A DNA stretch of 35,634 bases from a virus: positions 1 to 35,634 of the IMG/VR virus record IMGVR_UViG_3300046557_000358; one strand, written 5' to 3'. Shown here piece by piece: positions 1-6,060 of this stretch. Every line of letters begins with the position of its first letter. The first letter of the stretch is position 1. Under the pieces are notes generated by a model, which saw only the letters and a program-made list of their open reading frames with translations, was not told the origin of the DNA and searched no databases. Made by a program: the position numbers and the translations under genes.

Positions 1-387
1 ATCCGCGAGTGCCTGTCGGGCGGGCCCGGCATCGTCTACGGCAACGACCTGCTCATGGGCGAGCAGATGCCGACCGCAGTTGCGATGACCGCGGACATCG
101 TCGAGACGCTCGGCTACATGGCGCCACCCGCGCTCGTCCACCTCTGTCTGGATCTCTGCTGGCTGGACTGGGGCCGCGGCATGGGCCGGATCACGTACCT
201 GCCCGACATGGTCATCGAACACCTGCACCCGGCCGCGCAGAAGGCGGCCGTCGATGCGGGCTACGAGGAGTGCAACAGCCCCGAGCAGGTGAGCAGTGAC
301 TCGGCGGCTTACTACGACTACCGCGACAACGGCGGCCTCGAAGCCGACCTGGTCAAGCTGCGGAAGCTCGTCGAGGAGGCAGCATGA
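1..387 (+). CDS. Glycosyltransferase-like protein, C-terminal part (5' end outside window)
   Basis: The frame is open from base 1 and ends in TGA at 385-387, so 128 C-terminal residues are visible and the start lies upstream. The phrase VYGNDLLMGE near the beginning and the ending YLPDMVIEHLHP resemble the C-terminal part of the GT-A (family 2-like) glycosyltransferases carried by actinophages, where an acidic/His motif of the EHLHP type follows the acceptor region. The nucleotide-sugar DxD motif would lie in the missing part, so the assignment is by resemblance only. The gene overlaps the following methyltransferase by 4 bp (ATGA) and belongs to a three-gene sugar-modification block. An unrelated phage protein with a similar motif cannot be excluded. 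Confidence 0.5.
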   Translation: MRECLSGGPGIVYGNDLLMGEQMPTAVAMTADIVETLGYMAPPALVHLCLDLCWLDWGRGMGRITYLPDMVIEHLHPAAQKAAVDAGYEECNSPEQVSSDSAAYYDYRDNGGLEADLVKLRKLVEEAA

Positions 388-983
388 CCGCCGAAGCTGT
401 CATTCAGGCCTGGGATCAGGCCGACCCGGCTGCGATCCATCCGCTGCGACGAGTCTCCGAGGACGCCTACTGGGAGTCTGGCCAGGTTCAGGCGGAGATG
501 CTTGCCACCGTCATCCCCGACGGGACGAAGGTCATGGACTTCGGTTGCGGTGACGGCCGCGTCGCCATCCCCATGGCTGTCCACGGCTACGAGGTCACCG
601 CTGTCGACTCCTCGCAGAGGATGCTCGAACGGCTCGCCGAGCGACTCCCTGACGCCGACACCGTGCTGGCCGACGCCGACGGCATCGCCCGACACCTCGG
701 GCGCCGCCGCATGGACGCCGTCTACAGCCTTGCTGTCCTGATCCACCACAGCTACACGGACTGCCTCGACATCATCGCCAAGCTGCGGGCCGCGACCAAG
801 CTCGGCGGGATCCTCGTCCTCGACTGGCCCGTCTCCGACCAGCCCAGCGAGGCCGACAGCTGGATCGGCGTCACCACCTGGTCGAAGGAACAGCAGGCCG
901 ACGCCTGCGCCACCCTCGGCCTGGAGCCCGTCGACAGCGGACTCCCGTGGGGCGTCTACCGCGCCGTGAAGGCGAGCAGTTGA
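384..983 (+). CDS. Class I SAM-dependent methyltransferase
   Basis: 199 residues with a Rossmann-type SAM-binding core. Motif I is VMDFGCGDGR (about residues 49-58), followed by the acidic end of strand 2 in VTAVDSSQRM, then VLADAD and the strand-4 segment MDAVYSLAVLIHH, all in the order of Methyltransf_11/25-type enzymes. The start at 384 has GAGGAGG upstream and overlaps the preceding stop as ATGA. The stop overlaps the next start as TGATG, so the three genes are probably translated as a unit. Lying between a glycosyltransferase and a sugar epimerase, it is most simply a sugar or small-molecule O/N-methyltransferase. No DNA-methylase motif (DPPY or PCQ) is present. The substrate is unknown. 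Confidence 0.8.
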   Translation: MTAEAVIQAWDQADPAAIHPLRRVSEDAYWESGQVQAEMLATVIPDGTKVMDFGCGDGRVAIPMAVHGYEVTAVDSSQRMLERLAERLPDADTVLADADGIARHLGRRRMDAVYSLAVLIHHSYTDCLDIIAKLRAATKLGGILVLDWPVSDQPSEADSWIGVTTWSKEQQADACATLGLEPVDSGLPWGVYRAVKASS

Positions 984-1864
984 TGCGCGTCCTCCTCACC
1001 GGCGCGTCCGGGTTCGTCGGTCGACACCTGCACCGCGCGCTACTCGACCGCGGTGACTTCGTGGTCGGCATCGACCTCAAGCCCGGCCCCCAGGTCCTCG
1101 AAGGTGACGCCCTCGACTTCTTCCGCCGCGACGAGGAACGGTACGACCTCGCCATCCATTGCGCGGCCATCGTCGGCGGCCGGGCCAGCATCGACGGCAG
1201 TCCCCTCGGTGTCGGCACGAACCTGGCCCTCGACGCCTGGTATATGCGGTGGTTGATCAGGACTGGCACCCCACGTGCCGTCTACTTCAGCAGCTCAGCG
1301 GCCTACCCGGTCGCACTCCAGCAGCCCGGCGACGTGCGGCGCCTATACGAAGAGGACATCAGCCTCGCGTACATGGAAGAGCCCGACGCTAGCTACGGCT
1401 GGGCGAAGCTCACGGGGGAGAAGCTCGCCTCCTACGCCGAAGCCGAAGGCTGCCGGATCCTCATCCCCCGCCCGTTCAGCGGCTACGGCGACGACCAAGA
1501 GCCCTGCTACCCGTTCCCCGCGTTCATCCAGCGGGCCAAGCGGCGCGACGACCCGTTCGAGATCTGGGGATCCGGCGACAGCACACGCGACTGGATCCAC
1601 ATCCACGACCTCGTCGGCGCCACCCTCGCCCTCCTCGACGCGGACGTCACCGGCCCCGTCAACCTCGGCTGGGGACGCGCCACCTCGTTCGACGACCTGG
1701 CCCGCATCGTCACCACAGCCGCCGGCTACCGGCCACAGCTCAAGCACCGGGCCGACGCACCCCGCGGCGTACACCACCGAGTCTGCGACCCGTCCCGGAT
1801 GCTCGACCACTACGTGCCCACCGTCACGCTGGAAGAAGGCGTGAGGCGAGCACTCAACACCTAA
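983..1864 (+). CDS. NAD-dependent epimerase/dehydratase (extended SDR family)
   Basis: 293 residues. The N-terminus MRVLLTGASGFVGRHL carries the GxxGxxG dinucleotide-binding loop, and FSSSAAYP followed by YGWAKLTGE supplies the Ser and YxxxK catalytic residues of extended short-chain dehydrogenases. RDWIHIHDLV and the GxVNLGWG segment are typical of nucleotide-sugar epimerases/dehydratases (GalE/GDP-fucose synthase class). An upstream GTG in frame at 947 is possible, but the ATG at 983 places the Rossmann strand at residue 2 and gives TGATG coupling to the methyltransferase, so 983 is chosen. It probably makes or converts a nucleotide sugar in the cytoplasm for the adjacent glycosyltransferase. 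The exact sugar cannot be read from sequence. Confidence 0.88.
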   Translation: MRVLLTGASGFVGRHLHRALLDRGDFVVGIDLKPGPQVLEGDALDFFRRDEERYDLAIHCAAIVGGRASIDGSPLGVGTNLALDAWYMRWLIRTGTPRAVYFSSSAAYPVALQQPGDVRRLYEEDISLAYMEEPDASYGWAKLTGEKLASYAEAEGCRILIPRPFSGYGDDQEPCYPFPAFIQRAKRRDDPFEIWGSGDSTRDWIHIHDLVGATLALLDADVTGPVNLGWGRATSFDDLARIVTTAAGYRPQLKHRADAPRGVHHRVCDPSRMLDHYVPTVTLEEGVRRALNT

Positions 1865-1888
1865 CCCCACCCCGCAGGAGCCCGCGCC

Positions 1889-2206
1889 ATGGCCCGCTAC
1901 ACGATCAACTACCTCGACGGCAACACCGAGACCGTCGACGCCGAAGGGGTCGAATACGACTCCAGCGCCTGCGACTACACGTTCGTGAAGGACGGCAAGG
2001 TCGTAGCCCTCGCACCTGTCGCCAACGTGCGCAGCGTCCACCGCGAGGGCGACACCAAGGGAGCCGCCGCGTACCCGTACCAGGACGGGGACGTCACGGT
2101 GCTCGGCCCCGAGGTGTTCGCCTCCGCCGACGGAGAGGTCATCTCCTGGGCGGGCGCCAACTACTCCCGGCGCCCTTTCCCGACGCTTGGGAAGGCGGTC
2201 GGCTGA
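1889..2206 (+). CDS. Hypothetical phage protein (105 aa)
   Basis: A small acidic protein beginning MARYTINYLDGNTETVDAEG, with alternating beta-type pattern and the segment DGKVVALAPVANVRSV. This resembles short conserved proteins seen in Streptomyces phages, but no function is known. CAGGAG lies 10 bases before the ATG. The leader AGGAGCCCGCGCCATG is nearly identical to that of the tail chaperone gene at 15410. Its stop overlaps the next start by one base (TGATG). No membrane segment or catalytic motif is visible. Confidence 0.75.
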   Translation: MARYTINYLDGNTETVDAEGVEYDSSACDYTFVKDGKVVALAPVANVRSVHREGDTKGAAAYPYQDGDVTVLGPEVFASADGEVISWAGANYSRRPFPTLGKAVG

Positions 2207-2565
2207 TGGCCCGCCTGCAGATCCTCGAACTCCCTACCGTCGAGCGTCCCGACGGCACCGAGGAAACTCCGTTCGTGCTCGTCGTCGACCAGCACGAGTA
2301 CCAGCGCTACATCCTCGGCGCCGATCAGGAAGCCCCCGCCTCCGAATGGGAAGGCGTAGCCGAGAAAATCGGCGCACGACAAGTCCTCGTCTTCAACGAG
2401 ACCATCGAGATCCCTGCCAATGAAGTCCCGGTCGACCCTGACGGCTATCCGCTGAAGATTCGAGTCGAGCCCGACTTCGAGCAGTTCCGCGAGCAAGTTC
2501 AGGACGAGATCCGCAAGGCGCAAGCAGAACTTGCCGACGCCCTGAACAGGGAAACCCAGCGATGA
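2206..2565 (+). CDS. Hypothetical phage protein (119 aa)
   Basis: Starts at the ATG within TGATG and ends in ATGA overlap with the next gene, a sign of a compact rightward operon. The N-terminal half looks like a small beta domain (RLQILELPTVERPDG, ETPFVLVVDQ). The C-terminus is a highly charged helix (FEQFREQVQDEIRKAQAELA) that could form a coiled coil. No family with known function is recognised. Confidence 0.75.
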   Translation: MARLQILELPTVERPDGTEETPFVLVVDQHEYQRYILGADQEAPASEWEGVAEKIGARQVLVFNETIEIPANEVPVDPDGYPLKIRVEPDFEQFREQVQDEIRKAQAELADALNRETQR

Positions 2566-2879
2566 GCGGCGGCAGCTACAACTACCTGTGCGCTGCCGTG
2601 GACCTCGAAGACCTCCTCACCCGGCGCAACTCCCTGAAGGCCATGGCCGACCGGCTCGCCGAACTCGGCTACGCAGACGACGCCGCCAAAGAGACCGAAG
2701 AGCTGGTGGTCCTCCTCAACCAGTGGGCGATCCGCACCGAAGTTCGCATGCGGCGCCTCGCAGACCTGTGGCAAGCCGTCGAATGGTGGGACTCAAGCGA
2801 CAGTAGCGAAGACGGCGTTCGCGAAGCCCTCGCCAAGTACCGGAGTGAGCACGACGACGCAGGGCAGCCCCGTGCCTGA
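2562..2879 (+). CDS. Hypothetical phage protein (105 aa)
   Basis: A largely helical, charged protein beginning MSGGSYNYLC with repeated Leu/Glu-rich helices (LEDLLTRRNSLKAMADRLAEL) and Trp-rich segments near the C-terminus (LADLWQAVEWWDSS). Similar small helical proteins occur in actinophages but have no assigned role. It overlaps its neighbours at both ends: ATGA at 2562 and about 35 bp with the next gene. Confidence 0.72.
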   Translation: MSGGSYNYLCAAVDLEDLLTRRNSLKAMADRLAELGYADDAAKETEELVVLLNQWAIRTEVRMRRLADLWQAVEWWDSSDSSEDGVREALAKYRSEHDDAGQPRA

Positions 2880-3072
2880 CGTCACCGTCAAGCTCAGCGA
2901 CGGCGTCCGCGAGATCACCATCGAAGCCCAAGGCGACGGCGCCCTCGATGCGGCCGAAGCGGCCGCCATCCGGCTGTACGGCGTCGTCGTCGCCAGCAGT
3001 CCGTTCGGGCAACGCACCGGCTTCGCGAACTGGGCGCTCGGCAGCGACACCGAACGCAGCCCCGAGGAGTAG
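2845..3072 (+). CDS. Hypothetical phage protein (75 aa)
   Basis: Two GTG starts are possible, 2845 and 2872, in the same frame. The second gives a protein beginning VPDVTVKLSDG, reduces the overlap with the upstream gene to 8 bp and starts directly at the first beta strand, so it may be the real one. The protein is short and beta-rich, with a helix DAAEAAAIRLYGVV. No known family is recognised. Confidence 0.65.
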   Translation: MSTTTQGSPVPDVTVKLSDGVREITIEAQGDGALDAAEAAAIRLYGVVVASSPFGQRTGFANWALGSDTERSPEE

Positions 3073-3074
3073 CG

Positions 3075-3350
3075 ATGAGCGGCACCGAGTACGGGCACGT
3101 GCAAGTGACTCGCCACCTCGGCAAAGGCGTCACCGTCGACGCCGCTCCCCAGCGGGCCAAGATGGACGTCGGACTCCTCACCCACCCCGGCCTCTACCTC
3201 CGCGTAGAAGCAGGCGACATCGTCCTCGCGGACCAGGTCGTCTACCGGATCACCGGCTACGACCCCGACGACTACACGCTCACCCTGGAACTCCTCACGG
3301 ACTGGCGACCCGGCGAGAAGGATGACCCCAACGCCAAGTCGCAGCCGTGA
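3075..3350 (+). CDS. Hypothetical phage protein (91 aa)
   Basis: ATG start with GAGGAG a few bases upstream, two bases after the previous stop. The sequence (VTRHLGKGVTVDAAP, LYLRVEAGDIVLADQVVYRITGYDP) is compatible with a small beta-barrel. The last four bases overlap the HNH gene (GTGA). Function unknown. Confidence 0.75.
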   Translation: MSGTEYGHVQVTRHLGKGVTVDAAPQRAKMDVGLLTHPGLYLRVEAGDIVLADQVVYRITGYDPDDYTLTLELLTDWRPGEKDDPNAKSQP

Positions 3351-3640
3351 GCGGCAGCTGGCAGGGTTCGGACCGCAAGGGCCGGCTCCCGTCGAACTGG
3401 CGGACCATCCGCGCCAAGGTGCTCGCCCGCGACCCGGTGTGCAAGATCTGCGGCGTGCGGCCATCCAGCCACTGTGACCACGTCAAAGCCAAGACGGACG
3501 ACCACGCAGAGGATCGCCTACAAGGAGTCTGCGAACCCTGCCACCTGCAGAAGTCTTCGGCCGAGGGCAACGACGCACAGCGCGCCAACCCCCAAGCCGG
3601 ACGGAAGCGACCGCCCGAGCAACACCCCGGACTCCTGTGA
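3347..3640 (+). CDS. HNH endonuclease
   Basis: 97 residues with a zinc-stabilised HNH fold. Cys32 and Cys35 (CKIC) pair with Cys62 and Cys65 (CEPC), and the catalytic first-motif His is in CDHVKAK (Asp44-His45). The second half HAEDRLQGVCEPCHLQKSSAEG-type sequence provides the last His (His66). The Asn of the canonical motif is replaced by Arg57, a variation I believe is common in actinophage members. Free-standing HNH proteins encoded near the terminase genes assist DNA cleavage at packaging in several cos phages (established for HK97-like systems). Here it lies 2 kb upstream of the terminase genes and just before the noncoding gap. It starts with GTG overlapping the previous stop. A homing-type role is less likely given its small size. 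Confidence 0.88.
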   Translation: MSGSWQGSDRKGRLPSNWRTIRAKVLARDPVCKICGVRPSSHCDHVKAKTDDHAEDRLQGVCEPCHLQKSSAEGNDAQRANPQAGRKRPPEQHPGLL

Positions 3641-3656
3641 GCGAGAGGCCCGCACT

Positions 3657-4079
3657 GTGAACGCACTCCAGCAGTTCTGCTACGAGCGCGTCCCCAGCTT
3701 CAAGCGCGAACACGGCGGCCTGTACCGCTTGTACTCCGATACCTACTCGCGCTTCTATGCCGCTCGGATGCGATACCTCCACCGCCACGGACGGCACGCC
3801 GCGCAACGTGGACTCGACCCGCGCTGCTCCTGGTGTGGCGCTCCCTCGGCACGCCGCCACGTGACCGCCTACCTGATCGTCCACCCGCGCGACCAGAAGC
3901 GTGACGACGTCCTCATCGAAGACCCCCACCTCGGCCTCAATGTCACCGACGGATGGGCAGTCTTCACCGACGCCGCCGGGATCTGCCTCGCCATTCCCGC
4001 AGGACTAGGCGCCCAGATCCAACGGGTAGACGAAGACCAGGAGCCCGTCAGCCAGGAGTCCGCGCCGCAGAAGGAGTGA
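3657..4079 (+). CDS. Hypothetical protein with partial zinc-knuckle (140 aa)
   Basis: The reading frame is open from 3474, but that part overlaps the HNH gene. The GTG at 3657 with GAGAGG about 9 bases upstream is the best start. The N-terminus is basic and Tyr-rich (YRLYSDTYSRFYAARMRYLHRHG), followed by RCSWCGAPSARRHV, a CxxC plus His pattern that could be half of a zinc site. The C-terminal half is acidic and beta-rich. Position beside the HNH gene suggests a nucleic-acid-related role, but this is inference only. Confidence 0.65.
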   Translation: MNALQQFCYERVPSFKREHGGLYRLYSDTYSRFYAARMRYLHRHGRHAAQRGLDPRCSWCGAPSARRHVTAYLIVHPRDQKRDDVLIEDPHLGLNVTDGWAVFTDAAGICLAIPAGLGAQIQRVDEDQEPVSQESAPQKE

Positions 4080-4085
4080 CCGACT

Positions 4086-4343
4086 GTGGCCAGCCGCGCC
4101 AAGTCCAACCGCCGCATCGTCCGCGAAGGGCGCCGCTACTGGAGCGACCGCCCCACCAGTCGAGGTAAGGCGGCTGGCATCGGCTTCGCGCCTCGCTCTG
4201 GATCGTTCACGCGCTGTGTGTCCAGGGTGCAGCGCTTCATGGGGCCGCGCGCGAAAGGCTACTGCGCGCTTCGCTTCCACGAGGCCACCGGGATCTGGCC
4301 CGGGTCGAAGGCCAACCGAGGGATCAAGGGACGTGGGCGATAG
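4086..4343 (+). CDS. Small basic hypothetical protein (85 aa)
   Basis: GTG start (MASRAKSNRRIVREGRRYW) six bases after the previous stop. The product is strongly basic throughout and could bind nucleic acid. CSRVQRFMGPRAKGYCALRFHEATG includes two Cys and one His without a clear zinc pattern. It is the last gene before a 567-bp noncoding gap. No family recognised. Confidence 0.6.
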   Translation: MASRAKSNRRIVREGRRYWSDRPTSRGKAAGIGFAPRSGSFTRCVSRVQRFMGPRAKGYCALRFHEATGIWPGSKANRGIKGRGR

Positions 4344-4577
4344 GCCAACCGAGTCGCTCCGAAGCCGACCGTGTCAGCCGGCCTGAGGTCAGGCCCGTCA
4401 CCCAGGAGGACGGGCGACGGGGTGGCTGCTGGTGCACGCCTCCCTCGGCGGCCGGGAGCGGTAGGGGTAGGGCAGGCGCTGCCCCCACCCCACCCACCCA
4501 GGGTGCGTGCCGGCCGAGGGCAGGCGAGGGTGAGGCAGGCGATGTGGTCATGGTCAGTGTCGACTCGTCGAGCTGAG

Positions 4578-4733
4578 TGATCAGTCAGCGAAGGTCGATT
4601 GACTGTTCGATGTGATCAAGGTTCAGGTGTTCGAGATCATCTCAAGATCCATTGGGATTGAAATTCCTTGATCCAATTCAAACTTTTCAAGATCATGCAG
4701 ACCAAGATCACCTGGGGGGATATCCCAAGATCA
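4578..4733. repeat. Array of eight GATC-centred repeats (consensus CAAGATCA)
   Basis: GATC cores lie at 4579, 4614, 4635, 4646, 4670, 4691, 4706 and 4729. Three are exact CAAGATCA (4688-4695, 4703-4710, 4726-4733), one is CAAGATCC (4643-4650), and two are in inverse orientation (TGATCAAG at 4613-4620, CCTTGATCC at 4666-4674). Several spacings are 11 or 21 bp, close to whole helical turns, as expected for cooperative protein binding on one face. This looks like an iteron or multi-operator array. Confidence 0.6.
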
Positions 4734-4898
4734 ACTTTATTTTGGGGTCGGGCCCGTATAGCACCTGACCCCGTGTACGGGTTCCCAGGGCCCTGACCTG
4801 CGGAGACGTCGAGCCGGCGCGGCGCCCCCCTCCGGCGGACTTCGTCTCGGATCAGTAACTGTGCAGGTCAATCGCCTATAGCCGTTAACTCGGCCCGC

Positions 4899-4904
4899 TA
4901 TCCT
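4899..4904 (+). promoter_or_regulatory. Possible -10 box of a leaderless promoter (TATCCT)
   Basis: TATCCT ends six bases before the ATG at 4911, which would put the transcription start at or next to the start codon. No Shine-Dalgarno sequence precedes that ATG, which fits leaderless translation. No good -35 box is seen 16-18 bases upstream. Confidence 0.4.
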
Positions 4905-4910
4905 GGACTC

Positions 4911-5537
4911 ATGCCAGGGACGCTTCAGAAGTGCGAGCACTGCGGGGGAGAGCTGCCGGTCGTGCACCGGTCTGACCGCCGCTACTGCTCGGACTCGCAC
5001 CGCGTCCTCGCAGCTCGGGCCCGTAAGCGCCAGCGCGACGCGGAGCTGATGGCCGAGCAGCAGGCCCGCATCCCGGCCGAGTTGACCTCGCGTCCCCGCT
5101 GGGTGCGACACAAGGGCAAGGTTCCGATGCGCATCGACGGCCGCTTCGCCTCGGTGAAGGATCCCTCGTCCTGGTCGGACTACTCGACGGCTGCGGCCTC
5201 CTGCACCGGTGATGGTGTCGGCTTCGTGCTGACGGCCGGCGACGGCATCGTCGTTGTCGACCTGGACCATGCGGTCGAGGACGGCCAGGTGTTGCCCTGG
5301 GCGCAGGGGATCGTGGACCAGCTGCCGCCGACGTACATGGAGCGTGGCCGGTCGGGTACCGGCCTGCATCTGTGGTTCCGTGGCGCGGTCCCGGCTGGCC
5401 GACGTATCCGCAAGGGGGAGTTGGCGGTCGAGGTGTACTCGGATCGCCGCTACATGATCGTCGGCGACCGGGTTCCGGGTACGCCGCTCAGCCTTGCCGA
5501 GCTGCCTGATGCAGCCGGTTTGATCGCCTCGCTCTGA
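4911..5537 (+). CDS. Primase-polymerase (AEP/Prim-Pol domain) with N-terminal zinc knuckle
   Basis: 208 residues. An N-terminal knuckle (Cys8, Cys11, Cys26, His30) is followed by a basic helix and an archaeo-eukaryotic primase-like domain of the bifunctional primase/polymerase N-terminal type. The metal-binding pair is Asp117/Asp119 in VVVDLDHA, the nucleotide-binding motif is SGTGLHLWF (Ser148-His153), and EVYSDRRYMIVG (from Glu174) is the third motif. The helicase domain often fused to such proteins is absent, so this is a stand-alone Prim-Pol. It probably primes or extends DNA during phage replication. Its placement between the repeat-rich gap and the terminase genes, rather than in an early replication block, is unusual but known in actinophages. 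There is no ribosome site before the ATG. Confidence 0.78.
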   Translation: MPGTLQKCEHCGGELPVVHRSDRRYCSDSHRVLAARARKRQRDAELMAEQQARIPAELTSRPRWVRHKGKVPMRIDGRFASVKDPSSWSDYSTAAASCTGDGVGFVLTAGDGIVVVDLDHAVEDGQVLPWAQGIVDQLPPTYMERGRSGTGLHLWFRGAVPAGRRIRKGELAVEVYSDRRYMIVGDRVPGTPLSLAELPDAAGLIASL

Positions 5538-5574
5538 CGCCCCGGCGGTGTCCTTGGGTGGGGCGTCGTTGTTT
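5536..5574 (+). terminator. Hairpin with T-rich tail after primase-polymerase gene
   Basis: An exact 8-bp stem, GACGCCCC (5536-5543) with GGGGCGTC (5560-5567), is followed by GTTGTTT. It begins at the stop codon and lies before the terminase small-subunit gene, so it is a terminator or attenuator at the entry to the packaging genes. Confidence 0.6.
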
Positions 5575-5622
5575 CCAGCCCTCTGCATGCCCTGGTGGCG
5601 TGCTCTGACCCTGGAGGTCGTC

Positions 5623-6060
5623 ATGGGCGCACACGGACCTATCCCGAAGCGTTCCGAGGAACGCCGTCGCCGCAACAAGGACGACGGCCCCGAGTTGGTC
5701 CAGGCCCCGTCCGGGGCTCCCGAGGATCTACCGGACTTGCCCGAGCCGAACGAGCTGTGGCATCCGATCGCCACAGACTGGTACCTGAGCCTGCGCGAGT
5801 CTGGGCAGGCCGCGTTCTACGAGCCGTCGGACTGGGCGGTCGCCCGCTACGTCGCTGAGCTCATGTCCCGCGGACTGTCGGAGGATCGGCCGCCGAACGG
5901 GCAGTACGTCGCGGCGCTCAACAGCGCGATGGCGTCACTGCTGACGACCGAGGGTGACCGTCGCCGTGCCCGGATGGAGCTGGAGCGGAAGAAGCCTGCC
6001 GGGCCGAGGTTGGCTTCGGTGAGCCCGCTGGATTCCTACCGTGACATCGCAGGCGGTTGA
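5623..6060 (+). CDS. Terminase small subunit
   Basis: 145 residues starting MGAHGPIPKRSEERRRRNKD, the typical opening of actinophage terminase small subunits (P27-like), followed by ELWHPIATDWYLSLRESGQAAFYEPSDWAVARYVAELM and a C-terminal helix with Arg-rich ends. The frame is open from 5548, but the ATG at 5623 has GGAGG seven bases upstream and gives the family N-terminus. The small subunit recognises the packaging site and recruits the large subunit. It overlaps the next gene by 20 bp, as is common for this pair. Confidence 0.88.
   Translation: MGAHGPIPKRSEERRRRNKDDGPELVQAPSGAPEDLPDLPEPNELWHPIATDWYLSLRESGQAAFYEPSDWAVARYVAELMSRGLSEDRPPNGQYVAALNSAMASLLTTEGDRRRARMELERKKPAGPRLASVSPLDSYRDIAGG

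Larger units (their letters stand above)
4344..4910. other. 567-bp noncoding region, candidate replication origin or cos region
   Basis: No convincing gene is seen here; the small open frames have no ribosome site and odd composition. The first part is GC-rich with a tight hairpin (GGGCAG/CTGCCC, 4470-4484). The middle, about 4575-4740, is markedly AT-richer than anything else in the window and holds eight GATC-centred repeats (listed separately). The right part has the inverted repeat GGGGTC/GACCCC (4744-4749/4767-4772) and a possible -10 box directly before the primase-polymerase gene. An AT-rich repeat array beside a replication gene suggests an origin. A gap between HNH and terminase genes is also where cos often lies. 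Sequence alone does not decide between these. Confidence 0.55.

Noticed and set aside
4371-4580. Possible 69-residue gene in the noncoding gap
   Set aside because: No ribosome site, Pro/Arg/Gly-rich filler composition, and it runs into the repeat array.
4737-5774. 345-codon open frame on the minus strand
   Set aside because: It lies antisense to the primase-polymerase gene, has low-complexity Arg-rich sequence, no ribosome site and no domain; it reflects GC-rich codon bias on the other strand.
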